Positions 32,016 through 42,671 of a stretch of 64,000 nucleotides of DNA are shown in pieces. Within the stretch, counting starts at the first letter, position 1; every line of letters begins with the position of its first letter. A model generated the notes under the pieces. It worked only from the letters and a program-made list of their open reading frames with translations, was not told where the DNA came from and did no database searches. This stretch comes from Daucus carota subsp. sativus (Eukaryota; Streptophyta; Magnoliopsida; Apiales; Apiaceae): the NCBI RefSeq assembly GCF_001625215.2, contig NC_030386.2:36769296-36833295 (forward strand). Direction: 5' to 3'. The translations under genes and the position numbers were made by a program.

Positions 32016-35000
32016 TCAGGATGAACCATTTAGAAAATGTGCCACAGCTTTGTCTGTATCGTTGTCGTACATGAGCAAGGCTTCTGCTACACTATTCGAT
32101 GAGAATCCCATTTCACGCAATAAAGTGTAGCCATTAGCAAATTCCCTAACCTTGCAAAGCAAAATAGAACTTTTTAGCCAAATGGTTAGCACAAGCACTT
32201 GATGGTTGACAAATGCAGTTCTGGGGAGCTACAGTGAGCATTTAATTCCAAGGTTCACCATTGAATTAGTAGAATCATAATTAAATTCCATATAACCTTT
32301 TTAAAGATCAACCAATGAAAAAATTACATCAAGGAACAGTATAGTCACCACAAAAGGTGATTTATTCACACACAAAGAAGCCACAAAATTTGCAGACAAT
32401 AATGAGTGCAGAAATACTCCAGTATAGTTAAAAAATCATATTCATGTCTGTTATTGCTGATTACATGAATCTACAGAACAATTTGGCACTCGACCATTGT
32501 CAGATTAGCACAATAACTTGAGCGTGCAATTTTTCGAGAATAAAGGACAACGAAGCTTAAGGAATAATTACCTTAACTGGATCATCTCCAAAATTTGCAA
32601 CTGCAAGAGGCACAGCTTCTCTATTGAGGCCTGATGCAATGTATTTGCGCACGACATGATCTGTGGGGGAGCCCTGCTAAATTCAGCAATATAAACATAA
32701 AAGTGAGACCTACAAGCATTATAAAGGCAGTTGCAACATAAGCATAAGATCAATGGCTGAAAAACAGTTGTGAAACTATTTCGTTCCCAGATTCAAACTT
32801 ACGGGTATTCTAGCTAGTGTGCTCTTAGTAGGCTGCTAGAAGTTCATTAATTGGTTGCCACTATCCCTGCTGTTTTAACATAACTATTAAAAGATGCAAA
32901 ATATTGAACACACTGGTGCATTTTATGTGTAACCCACTGTCTAGATGGGCACGGGATCAGAAATAGCAGAGTCACCTTAATGTGGCAGCACATGGAACTG
33001 TGGGGACCAGGACAAAATAATGATTTATGGTGGCTAGATTTCTAGGAGCAAACTCCAGGCAATTGAACTTGTCCCAAACCATTAAAAAATATTTCAGAAG
33101 TTATTAGTTTAAGGCTTCGAGCAATAAGGAGTGATGAAATAGCTTTTGTTGTGGGGGGTTGCCTGATAAGCTGCTTAATAAAACTGATTACTGAACTTGA
33201 AAGAAGATTGAACACCCCGCCAGTGAATATAAATGTAAACCAGATAGATTGAATACTGTTTTTGTAATATTTCTCTGAAGCTCGTGCATCGGCTATTTAT
33301 TGAGGCTATTCACAACCTCCTTTCCATCCTTTTAACAACTGCCTCATCACATAGCCACTTATCCACTATCAGATAGTGCTATCTATTTGTTTAACGTAAA
33401 CCTATTTTACAGGGACATTCAAAATACACATGGCAAAGTCAAAGCCACAACAGAACTAAGGACCTCAATCCCTTTCTCTTGTTTTTTTTTTCCTTTTTTA
33501 CCAGGAGTGGGTAGTCTGAAAAGTATCTACCATCATCTGGATCATAAATCATATAAACTTTAATCCAAACAACTTAGGGCACCCAAAACTTTATCCGGGG
33601 GGGAGGGGGGGGGGGGTGTTCAAGATATATCCAAACAACAATTTTCTTTTAGTTTTTCATATTACCTGTATAGATAAATTCATTAAAAACAGATGCATTT
33701 TGACTCTGAAAATTTATGATAAAATTATAAATTTAATTCGAAATATTAGAAAGATAATAGGCCAAAAAGACGAAAAACTACATGATAATATTTAATTATT
33801 ATTTTCTGAAAAATTTAAACATTAGCTGGTGTAAAAATAAAAGAGAAAAGTGAAACATTTAAAAGTAGCATAATCTGCCACTATGGCAATGGGCTTAACA
33901 GTTAGTAGGTATGAGCAAGTTTATTTAAGCGCTTAAGGGTCTAGTATCTTCGCCTCATATGAGCAAAATACTAAACTAAACAGCATCAAAAATGACATAT
34001 TTGTCGACCTAGACGTGAAATCTCGTCTTCAATTGCGTAATGACTTCTTAAAATATATAAGGCTCTCCTTCAATGAAATAGATTTTCGGTTGGAAACAAA
34101 CCAGGCCACAAGGACCATTTTCTCTTTTTGATAATTATGATTCCTGAGAACTGCTAAACAGTGTTGCTACAGGAAGTCAAAGTCGTAGGCACTGATACAA
34201 GAAAATATGTTCTGCTATTTGGAAATCATAAATACAGATGCGTGGAGAAAGATTACATCCAACCCAAACATAAGCTTACAGACAAGTCATAACTTGGCTG
34301 ACGAGACGTACTAAACCCCCCAATAAAAACTAAACCTGATTGAAACCCTACTAACTGAAGTGCTGTTCTTTCGAAAAATCAGGCTATCTCTGTGCTATAT
34401 AAATTCTTTGGAAACTCTTGTGATGCAAGATGATGGACAAAGAAATTTTGATGGAGGACAAAAGCTGAAAATAGCAAACATTTTGAGGAAATTGAACAGC
34501 ACAACATTCTCTAGCCCAAGTTACATGCAATTAGAATCAGGCTCAAAAAAGATAGGTTTGAAACAAACATAACCTAACAAAAAAGGTCCAGTAACTAAAC
34601 AAAACATAGAATAGAAATAACAGGATCTATTCAACATTTCAGTATCAACAAATTTAATCATCTCCAAAATGTATCCCAAATATTCCCAATTACCTTCCAT
34701 GTGAAAATATGCAAAAAAAAAAAAGGATCTAGTAATCTAGGGCCGGAAGGGTGTCATAGGGACTCATAATTTAGGATATACTTCTAATCATGCCCTTCTT
34801 ACATTGTAAGTGACCTACCCTCTGTTGATTACACAACAAAAACCAAATTGCAACCTTAAAAAGACTAAAGTGTTTCAATTTAAATCATGTGAAGTTGTTG
34901 AAACAATAGCAACCTAATATTATTGCAGAAAGTCCAAGGAAAAACATGTTTAAAGCAGAACATGAATTATATAAGAAATAAGTTTATATGCATTTAACAG

Positions 35001-36140
35001 TTAAGGATGTTGTACCTATTTTAAGAAAATCAGAAGGCATACCTGAGAAGGTATTTCTGCGGGTCTTGGTGGAACGTTCTCATGCACAAGCTTACTCCAA
35101 TCTGGCTTTTCTTTCTCTGCCTCAGCAAGTACCTTTCTTTCGAAATCAAAGTCAAACTGAAAATTGCTTCGAGGAATGTCTCCAATTTGTGGTGATAATT
35201 GAGGCTACAATGTGGTAATTAGATGTGAGACTCATTAAAGCAGTTAATACAGAGACAATATAGACAAATTATTAAGAAATTTGCATTCATTGTTTTGCAC
35301 AATAGTCTCAGACTTAATGACGTACAAGATATGATAGCTCCAAAACATCCATATGTTCATATATTTTTAATTTTAAATAAGCAAAATAGATTGCATACGT
35401 GTTATGCAAAAGAAAGCAAACTTTCCGATTAAGGATAATTCCAGTAAACAGATAATTATAAAATGATCCTGAAATCTACACAGTAATCACAAATCATCCA
35501 TTCATGAGCCCATCTAAAAATATACTAATCCTAATCAAATCATCAACTGAACAAGACCGTGAATTATATAAACTGGGGAAGGAATGATCATACCGGTGGA
35601 TTTATGCGATACTCAGGTTTAAGCACGACCCTAATCCCCGTTCCAGCTGCAGATTCATTACAAAAATAAACAAATAATCACTAAATCCACACATATATAC
35701 TCACAACTCTTCAATTACTGAATTATATACATCTATAAACATAATGAGACGAGCATACAGGAGCACAATCATTGATCCGTAAATAAACTTTTAGGTTTAT
35801 ATAAAACAAGCACAATAGCACATCGATACTTCATCTCAAGCAAATTAACTCAATCAAAGATCTTATATATAGATGGAGAGAGGGAGCGAGAGCGAGAGAG
35901 AGCGGGGGGAGGGGAGAGAGAGAGAGAGAGAGAGAGATTACGAGAAGAAGACGGGGGGTTCGTAGGTGGATGATGCCGACCGTGCGGAGGAGGAGCGAAG
36001 GAGTATCCGGGGGTTTGTTGACCGATAGTAGGGTAACCGTACATCGGATGATGACCGGGAGATGCAGCCGAAGTAGATGTCGCCGGGCGGTGCATCGGTA
36101 ATTGTGAACCGCCTGCTTTGTTCCTGAAATCGTAGTCCAT
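32016..36140 (-). CDS. UBA-domain protein, At5g53330-like
   Basis: Five exons: 36140-35942, 35646-35594, 35204-35043, 32673-32572, 32150-32016, totalling 651 bp and 216 residues (about 221 remembered for Arabidopsis). Residues 1-66 are low-complexity, Pro/His/Gly/Ser-rich (MDYDFRNKAGG, MYGYP). Residues 68-84 hold VVLKPEYRINPP. Residues 85-138 carry FERKVLAEAEKEKPDW and HENVPPRP. Two C-terminal helical UBA-like segments follow: IASGLNREAVPLAVANFGDD (about 149-168) and LLREMGFSSNSVAEALLMYD (about 181-200), the latter a clear UBA with the MGF loop, expected to bind ubiquitin. Role unknown beyond that. Exon 4 has a NAGNAG acceptor (TAGCAG), so an extra Gln may be included in some transcripts. Intron 1 starts with a long CT tract. 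A decayed duplicate lies 4 kb downstream. Confidence 0.92.
33596..33616. repeat. Poly-G tract in UBA intron 3
   Basis: About 20 nearly uninterrupted G on the plus strand within the large third intron (32674-35042). The remaining intron sequence shows no gene. Confidence 0.8.
35875..35939. repeat. GA/CT microsatellite at the 5' end of UBA intron 1
   Basis: On the plus strand a GA-rich run with at least eleven consecutive GA units at the right end; in transcript sense it is CT-rich and starts within ten bases of the exon 1 donor GTAATC. Confidence 0.9.
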
Positions 36141-38882
36141 TTTGATCGATAAAAGTTTTACGAATACAAAGTGACTTGGGGGTTCTTGTTTAGTTCTTCT
36201 GCTCAGCTGATTTACAAAAATTAATATTTAATTACACAGTTAACAATTTAAAAATATAGGTGAAAAAATAAAGATATTAATTGAAAACATGTAAGAGTGT
36301 CAAATTTTAAGTTTTTTTAACAAAAAATATATTTATTTTTTCGCTAAATAACAAGAAAAAAAAATCTGTCCCATTAAAATTTAGAACATGGCCATCATTT
36401 ATGAGTGTTCGGGTCATTAAAAAAAATATTATCCCGTTAAAAAATATATATATTGTCCCATTAAAATTTTTTGTGGTGTGATGGATATAGCTGCATACAA
36501 TGTTTACTCAAAATTCTAACTCATTGATAAAAATTTTGACCTGACTGTAAATCGCACCCGAATCTGAAATGGTCAACCCTACTCTGGACTATTAATATTT
36601 CGTATATTTGTATATAGATAATTATGTATTTGAGTTATTGAATTATTGATAAAAAAATAATATATATTTATATATAATATATAAATTATATTATATATTT
36701 ATATATAACATACAAATTATGTTTATAAATAAATAAATCGGTACATTAAGTTCGAACAATAAAGAACTAGAGCTATTCAGATTTTTATTTTCATATATTA
36801 AATAAATAGACCGAATTTTTAGGACATTATAATTAAACAAATCAAATCGTCGGGTTCTACTCATCCCTCCTGTATCTTTTAATTCATTTATTTTTGTCTA
36901 AATATAATTTCTTAAAATCCGTATCTCACCAAATCCACCACTATCAGACTCCGTCAAAGGCTCAAAGCTTATTCGCAGTGATGCTCTAAAATCATGTTAC
37001 AATCACGCACATGCAGCTGTGACTGTACATTATACACATCACGCGTGCACAACTGAGGAACGTTCGTTAATTCAATTCGTGGTTATAATAATTTAACAAA
37101 TTTTAAACAGACTTTCTTGGACGACAAAAATATTAAATAAATTCAAACATAGTAGTAAGCTACCGTGGACAGTTCTTCAACCTACCAGTTTCTGATATTC
37201 CGTACACTTTATGACTGCCGTCGAGAGCAGAAAATTTCATCTCGTCGTCAATTTCTCTGGAATTCAGAGTTTCAAACAACTTTAAATAATTGAGTAACTT
37301 CTCCAAGTCGTAAGACTCGATTTCAATTCCCCTGCCGTTACATTCGTTTAAGAAGATTGTGATCATTTTCTAAACTCTTCAAATAGTTTAGAAGGAATAT
37401 CAATAAATTCAAAATAACATAATTACCGGAACATTGGAATATTATTATTTTATATTTAACAAATGAATAATTTTAAGGAATAAAATGACACGGTTATATT
37501 TTATTGCCGAGATTTGAGAAAATTATAGGAAATATAGAGCATGTTTGGTTAATTTTAAAATCACGAGTTAACATAACTTAATATAATAAGCGGGGAGGTT
37601 AAAAAATGTCGATTTGGCTGATTTTCACTTATCAATAACGTAGATTATTAAAATGTAATAATAAAAAATGAAAATGATTTATGAATAACTCATAACTTAT
37701 GTTAAATTTTATATAAAAAAATGTTTAATAAATTTAACTCCCTTAAAACAAATTAAACTAATTTTTATTTTTTCAAATCAGCTCCAAACTTATTTCTATC
37801 TTCATCTCAATTTTCAATTTATTATATAAATAAACATATTTTTAGTTTAAAATTGAAAAAAAAATAGACACAGGCTCATCAACTGCTCGGGGATGCCGAC
37901 GTAGGCTACTATGTCATCAGTGACCTCCCATTGTTTGTCTCTCTCTACACTCAAATTTTTACGCTCCGGTCATCTGCTTGTCATTCATTCTCGCCCCGCC
38001 ATGTAATCGATGACTCAATTTCCTGGAAATTCAAGTGTTGCTTCTACCATATTTAACTAATGTTTTCTTTCATCGTTTATGCGATTCTAATTTACAAAAG
38101 TTTGAGCATGCAATAAAAACGTAAAATAAAATAAAATCAACCTTTAAAACTCGTCTATATGGCAGCATTTTTATCACTACCGCGACATTCGTGGCTATAT
38201 AATTTACAAACGAACTAGTAAATGAAAAAATCGTATATTTTAAATTCCGATTTTAATTATATCTTAGAAAAATAAATAGAAGCACGTCGCCTGTGGTGTT
38301 TATCCTCGGCGCCCTTGAGATGAAGCGTAAATTTCAAGGAACCTCCTAAGATGGGAGGGGACCAAGTTTGATAAAGAGGTAAAATGGAATCTAATAACAA
38401 ATTAATCTGTAATTTATGAATAATGTCAATAAAGATGAGTCAGATGATTGTGTTGGGATTATCTCAATTTTTAAATCAACTCGTATGTTAGCCGGTGTCT
38501 TTACAAGAACCGGAAGTGACGTTCAAAACTACAATTTTGCCTCAATTTTTATAGTCGGATTTTAAATTATTTTCAATTTTATAACCGGTTAAAAACTGGT
38601 TTAAAATTAGATCTGAATCAAGAAATTAATTTAAAAACCAAAGTAGGTTATCTTATTTTATTTTTATATTTTTTAATAAAAATCAATTCAGCATTATATT
38701 ACTAAATTATTAAATTTATTATTATTATTTTAATAACTTGTAAGTTATCTGTAATATAAATTATCCACAAAAAATTAAGCTGACTCATAATTTATATATT
38801 TGCATTATTTAAATTATAACATATAAAAAAATGACGATATTTGATATTAAAATATGTGAGGATTTTTGCAAGAAGATAAATG
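36141..38882. other. Gene-poor AT-rich region
   Basis: About 2.7 kb including the UBA promoter. One minus-strand frame of 68 residues (37366-37160, containing GIEIESYDLEKLLNYLKLFE) has protein-like composition but no recognised family, no supporting promoter and no partner exon; I treat it as unproven. Nothing else supportable. Confidence 0.5.
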
Positions 38883-39360
38883 GTACTCCCTCCGTCCCAG
38901 TCATTTGTATACAAATGGCTGGGACACGGAAACCAAGAAATTGTGTAAGAAAGGAGTAAAGTTAGATGAAAAGTGGGTATAATGGTGGTACCTATTTATA
39001 TTTAATAATAGATTTGAGATAGTGGAGGAAAGTAGTGAGTCTAATACTCCCTCCGTCCCAGTGAATTGTATACAGTTTTCTTTTTGGGACGTCCCATCAA
39101 TTGTATACATTCCAAAAGTAGTAAACTTTTATAATATAAAATATCATTACACCAACTATTTTCCTCCACTATCTCTATTCTATAATAATATAAACACTAT
39201 TACACTCACTGCTTTCCTCCACCATCTCAAATCTATTATTAAATATTAATGGGTCCCACCACTCTACCCACTTTTCATCCAACTTTACTCATTTCTTACA
39301 CAATTTATTGGTCTCCGTGTCCCAGCCATTTGTATACAAATGACCGGGACGGAGGGAGTA
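38883..39360. mobile_element. MITE 1 of an interleaved pair (Stowaway-like)
   Basis: Left arm 38883-39045 begins TACTCCCTCCGTCCCAGTCA; right arm about 39191-39360 ends GACCGGGACGGAGGGAGTA and is its reverse complement across at least 150 bp (both contain the TTGTATACAAATG palindrome and AAAAGTGGGT / ACCCACTTTT). Between the arms lies the left arm of MITE 2. Confidence 0.8.
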
Positions 39361-39715
39361 GTGTTTATATTATTATAGAATGGAAATAGTGGAAGAAAGT
39401 AGTTGGTGTAATGATGTTTCGAATTTTCTATGGTGTGCCCATGGGCACACAATAGTCACTAACTTTCATGAAAATACTAGCTCCTGATTGGTGGATAGGT
39501 AATAAATGTTTGTGGCCCCCTTGCATTCACACCAATTCCACCAATCAAAATAGCCTATTTTCATAAAAGTTTGTGGTTATTGTGTGCCCTTGGGCACACA
39601 TTAGAAAGACCGATGATGTCTTATATTATAAAAGTTTACTACTTTTGGAATGTATACAATTGATGGGACGTCCCAAAAAAGAAATTGTATACAATTCATT
39701 GGGACGGAGGGAGTA
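39046..39715. mobile_element. MITE 2 of an interleaved pair (Stowaway-like)
   Basis: Left arm 39046-39190 (TACTCCCTCCGTCCCAGTGA, GGGACGTCCCATCAATTG, ending AAACAC) and right arm 39361-39715 (starting GTGTTT, ending TTGGGACGGAGGGAGTA) are reverse complements. The right arm of MITE 1 separates them, and the right arm is further split by a 193-bp element at 39420-39612. Confidence 0.8.
39420..39612. mobile_element. 193-bp Mutator-like MITE, copy 1
   Basis: Terminal inverted repeats of about 40-50 bp start CGAATTTTCTATGG on the left and CGGTCTTTCTAATG on the complement of the right end; both continue into TGTGCCC-TGGGCACACAAT. Flanks ATGATGTTT (39411-39419) and ATGATGTCT (39613-39621) match at 8 of 9 positions, a Mutator-type target duplication. 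The insertion splits the right arm of MITE 2, and the empty site can be read from the left arm of that element. Confidence 0.9.
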
Positions 39716-40996
39716 GTTTTTTCAAAAATATGGGATATTTTTCTTTTAAAAAACAGCTCTTATGAGAAAAAATATGATCTAGAACTTGTTTTTAAATTTA
39801 TCACATAATTTGTTTACTTGTTTGTGAGGAAAAAACTGTTAGCAGCAACACTAAAAAGGATTCTACTAGATAAAACAGGAATATAAATAACTTAATCTTG
39901 TAATATATGTAGGACAAAATATCAAGGTTAGATGGTACTAGGCATGCTAACTAGTCAGATATTCCAATTTATTTAAAGAGATGTATAATTTTAGATTGTT
40001 CGGATTCTATGATCATCTCCGATGGTTGGCATCCTTCAAGTGTGCCAATTTTGACACATCATTCAAAATATTATATTTTATATTCACACTCTTCCAAATC
40101 ATTTTTAACACCCTTCTTTCAAAATACATTCCAATAATTGGCACTCCAAAATGCCAACTTTATTAATAGAAAAATAATATTTTATGTATTATTAGGACCA
40201 CAAATCTATATTTTATGTATTATTGGGACCACAAATGAAGTTGGCACCCTACTTTATGGATTGCCAACTTTTGGCACTCTAAAGCCAACTCACTTGCAGC
40301 AAGTGGTTACCTAGATGATGTCCCAAACTCATATTTAGGTAATGTGTCAAAAGAATGCACTCCAACACTATCTTAGTGTTATCCTAAATCACTAGCACAA
40401 CCTTAATTCTTCTAGCCATTACCTATTTATAAGTAACCCCTAGCCATTAATTATTTAATATTTATGAATAAAATAATCATCTCTCTCCTTCTTTCTTTAT
40501 CTATTCTCTCCTTTTCCCTTTTTCTCTCAAATTTATTATTAAAATAATTCTAACAAATATAGGGATTACTATTGGAGTAACCTATTGGACTTGCTCTTGG
40601 CATCCTAATAGCACTCTAACATCTCCAACGAGGATGCCAAGGAAAGTGCCGGTCCATGTCATGCCACATGGCATTGACACCCCTCTTGACACCTACCATT
40701 GGAGATGCTAATAAATCCTTTGTTTGTTTATACGTACGACCGGAGAATTTGGTAATTTTATACACGTCAAAAGAACACACATGTGTAAAGATGCCCGAAG
40801 TTTACATGAAACAAATTGGACATAAAATTTATAGTTTAAACAATACTGAAAAAACACACATAGAAAGCGATATATTTCGCAGCAAAACAGTCCAGATGCA
40901 CCGGAGCAAGTTAGCGTGCGTGTCTATAGTAAGCAGGAATATACTCTTATAGTATCTAATTTGCGCCGGTTTGCTAGGAAGCGCCGCTCTGAAGGT
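39716..40996. other. Intergenic region with CATCTCC-ended repeat
   Basis: Between about 40013 (CATCTCCGATGGTTGGCATCC) and 40708 (ACCATTGGAGATGCTAA) the ends form an inverted repeat resembling the element at 107-598. GGCATCC / GGATGCC motifs recur inside, and ATATTTTATGTATTATT-GGGACCACAAAT is tandemly duplicated near 40165-40235. Possibly one or two decayed MITEs. No gene seen. Confidence 0.4.
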
Positions 40997-41004
40997 TATA
41001 AATA
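40997..41004 (+). promoter_or_regulatory. TATA box of the WRKY19-like zinc-finger gene
   Basis: TATAAATA, with a CT-rich leader (CCCTTTCTCTCTTTCTC) about 30 bp downstream. The transcribed leader probably runs to a GTATAT donor at 41163, giving an untranslated first exon. Confidence 0.55.
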
Positions 41005-41345
41005 GGGCAAAGCATTTGTATTGATTTTTCCCTTTCTCTCTTTCTCTGGTTTTAAGACTCTCGTTTTTATCTCTCAGCAACCAATCTTGAGATTTGGTGT
41101 ATATTCCATTCTCTCGTTTGTATCACCCTTCTGCTCTAGAGTCCAAGGGATCATTGTCTCAGGTATATTATATTAGTGTACATGTATTTATGTCATTAGT
41201 ATAGCTATCCACTCTGTTTTGATGAATAGTTGTCTTTGTGTTGTTATATTGGGTTGTTATATTTGATCTTCGTATTCATGTTTATGTTTCTAAAAAGCTC
41301 AAGTAGATATAGTACTAGAGCTTTTTAGAAATGTTTGTAGTTAAG

Positions 41346-41806
41346 TTTTTGTTCTAGGGGAGGGAGGGAGAGGGAGAAAGGGGGTACTGGAGAGAGTGGG
41401 GAGGGGGGAGAGGAGAGTTGTTTGTTTGGGGAGATGGGGGGTGGAGAGAGTGGGGAGGGGGAGAGTTGTTTGTTTGGGGAGGGGGGGCGAGAGAGAGAGA
41501 GAGAGAGTTTTTTCAGTGGTGGGGGTGGAGAGAGAGGTAGTTTCAGTATTTGCGGGAGAGAGAGAGGGGGGGGGGGAGAGGGGGCGGGTTAGAGGGAGGG
41601 AGGGAGGGGGGGCGAGAGAGAGAGAGAGAGAGAGTTTTTTCGGTGGTGGGGGTGGAGAGAGAGGTAGTTTCAGTATTTGCGGGAGAGAGAGAGCGGGGGG
41701 AGGGGGGGGGGAGAGGGGGCGGGGAAGAGGGAGGGAGGGAGGGGGTGCGAGAGAGAGAGAGAGAGAGAGTTTTTTCAGTGGTGGGGGTGGAGAGAGAGGT
41801 AGTTGG
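41346..41806 (+). repeat. GA-rich complex tandem repeat in the leader intron
   Basis: About 460 bp of G/A-rich sequence. A unit containing (GA)n, TTTTTTCAGTGGTGGGGGTGG, read as the parts TTTTTTC-GTGGTGG and GTAGTTTCAGTATTTGCGGG, repeats three times with periods of about 124 and 136 bp, preceded by shorter GGGAGAG variants. Open frames here on both strands (Ser/Pro/Leu or Arg/Glu/Gly only) are low-complexity artefacts. Confidence 0.85.
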
Positions 41807-42315
41807 AGAGCTGTTCCATAGTTGGGTCGAGGATTAGAAGCATATTCACACCTAGTAATCGGAAATGAGAGTATGCATGATCTCCTATGGTTGGTCCTTA
41901 ACAACCCATATTAAAAGACCTCATAGCCATTCATATATTGGGTAAATTTGCTTTCTATGTACTTATAAACTGTAACTGCTTTTTGCTGTTTTGGCGGCTC
42001 CTCAGGGTTGATCAACTGTGGGTTTTTATTATTTTTTGCAATATCAAAAATCGTGTAGGCTGTGTATCATTTTTCCTGCGATTCTGCATATATGCTGAAA
42101 ATCATGTAGGCATTTTTTATATTGTTCACACAATAGCTTCCTTTCTAGTAATTTAATCCTGCTGGAAGGCAAAATCCGTTCCATCCAGGATTCTATAATA
42201 TCTGATATAGTTTGTTCTGGTACAGGATAACCGGAAGCACCAATCTTTTGCGATCTTCAAGTTTTTAAAATTAGCGTCCTCTTACAAAATTACTTGGTAA
42301 TTAATCTCTAAACTC

Positions 42316-42620
42316 GTAAAATGGACCCGGTGTGATACATCTGGTTTTGTTAGCGGTGGCAGCATGTGCTTATTTTGGTTGTCTTGAAGCAAATTCTTTT
42401 TTGTCTTGCCCTCTTGAACTTTGCTCATTCTGTACATAATAGCCTCTTGTAACTGCTGATTTTGTGAATACCAAATTAGTAAAATGGACCGGTGCGACAC
42501 ATCCGGTTTTGTTAGTGGTGGTTGCAGGTTCCCCTTTTGATTGTATTCAAGCTAAATCTTTTTGTCCTTCCTCTTAGACTTCTAATTTCCATACCCCATT
42601 GATTTTGCAATTTTTTTCTC
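42316..42620 (+). repeat. Imperfect ~161-bp tandem duplication upstream of the start codon
   Basis: GTAAAATGGACC-GGTG-GA-ACATC-GGTTTTGTTAG at 42316 recurs at 42477, followed by similar CTTTTTGTC/CTTG sequence. It lies just before the zinc-finger start codon, in the leader or its intron. The second copy carries GGTTGCAG (ending 42528), a possible acceptor for the leader intron. Confidence 0.65.
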
Positions 42621-42671
42621 TTGAAACCATAAGTTGGCTTCGGAAAAATTTGTCTTCTTTCCTCTGTTATT

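Noticed and set aside
37160-37366. 68-codon minus-strand frame with protein-like composition
   Set aside because: No recognised family, no partner exon or promoter; kept only as a note in the intergenic entry.
41341-41904. Long open frames on both strands (up to 187 codons) over the GA-rich repeat
   Set aside because: Pure Ser/Pro/Leu or Arg/Glu/Gly low complexity caused by the GA/CT repeat; no start context, no homologue, and they lie in a probable leader intron.
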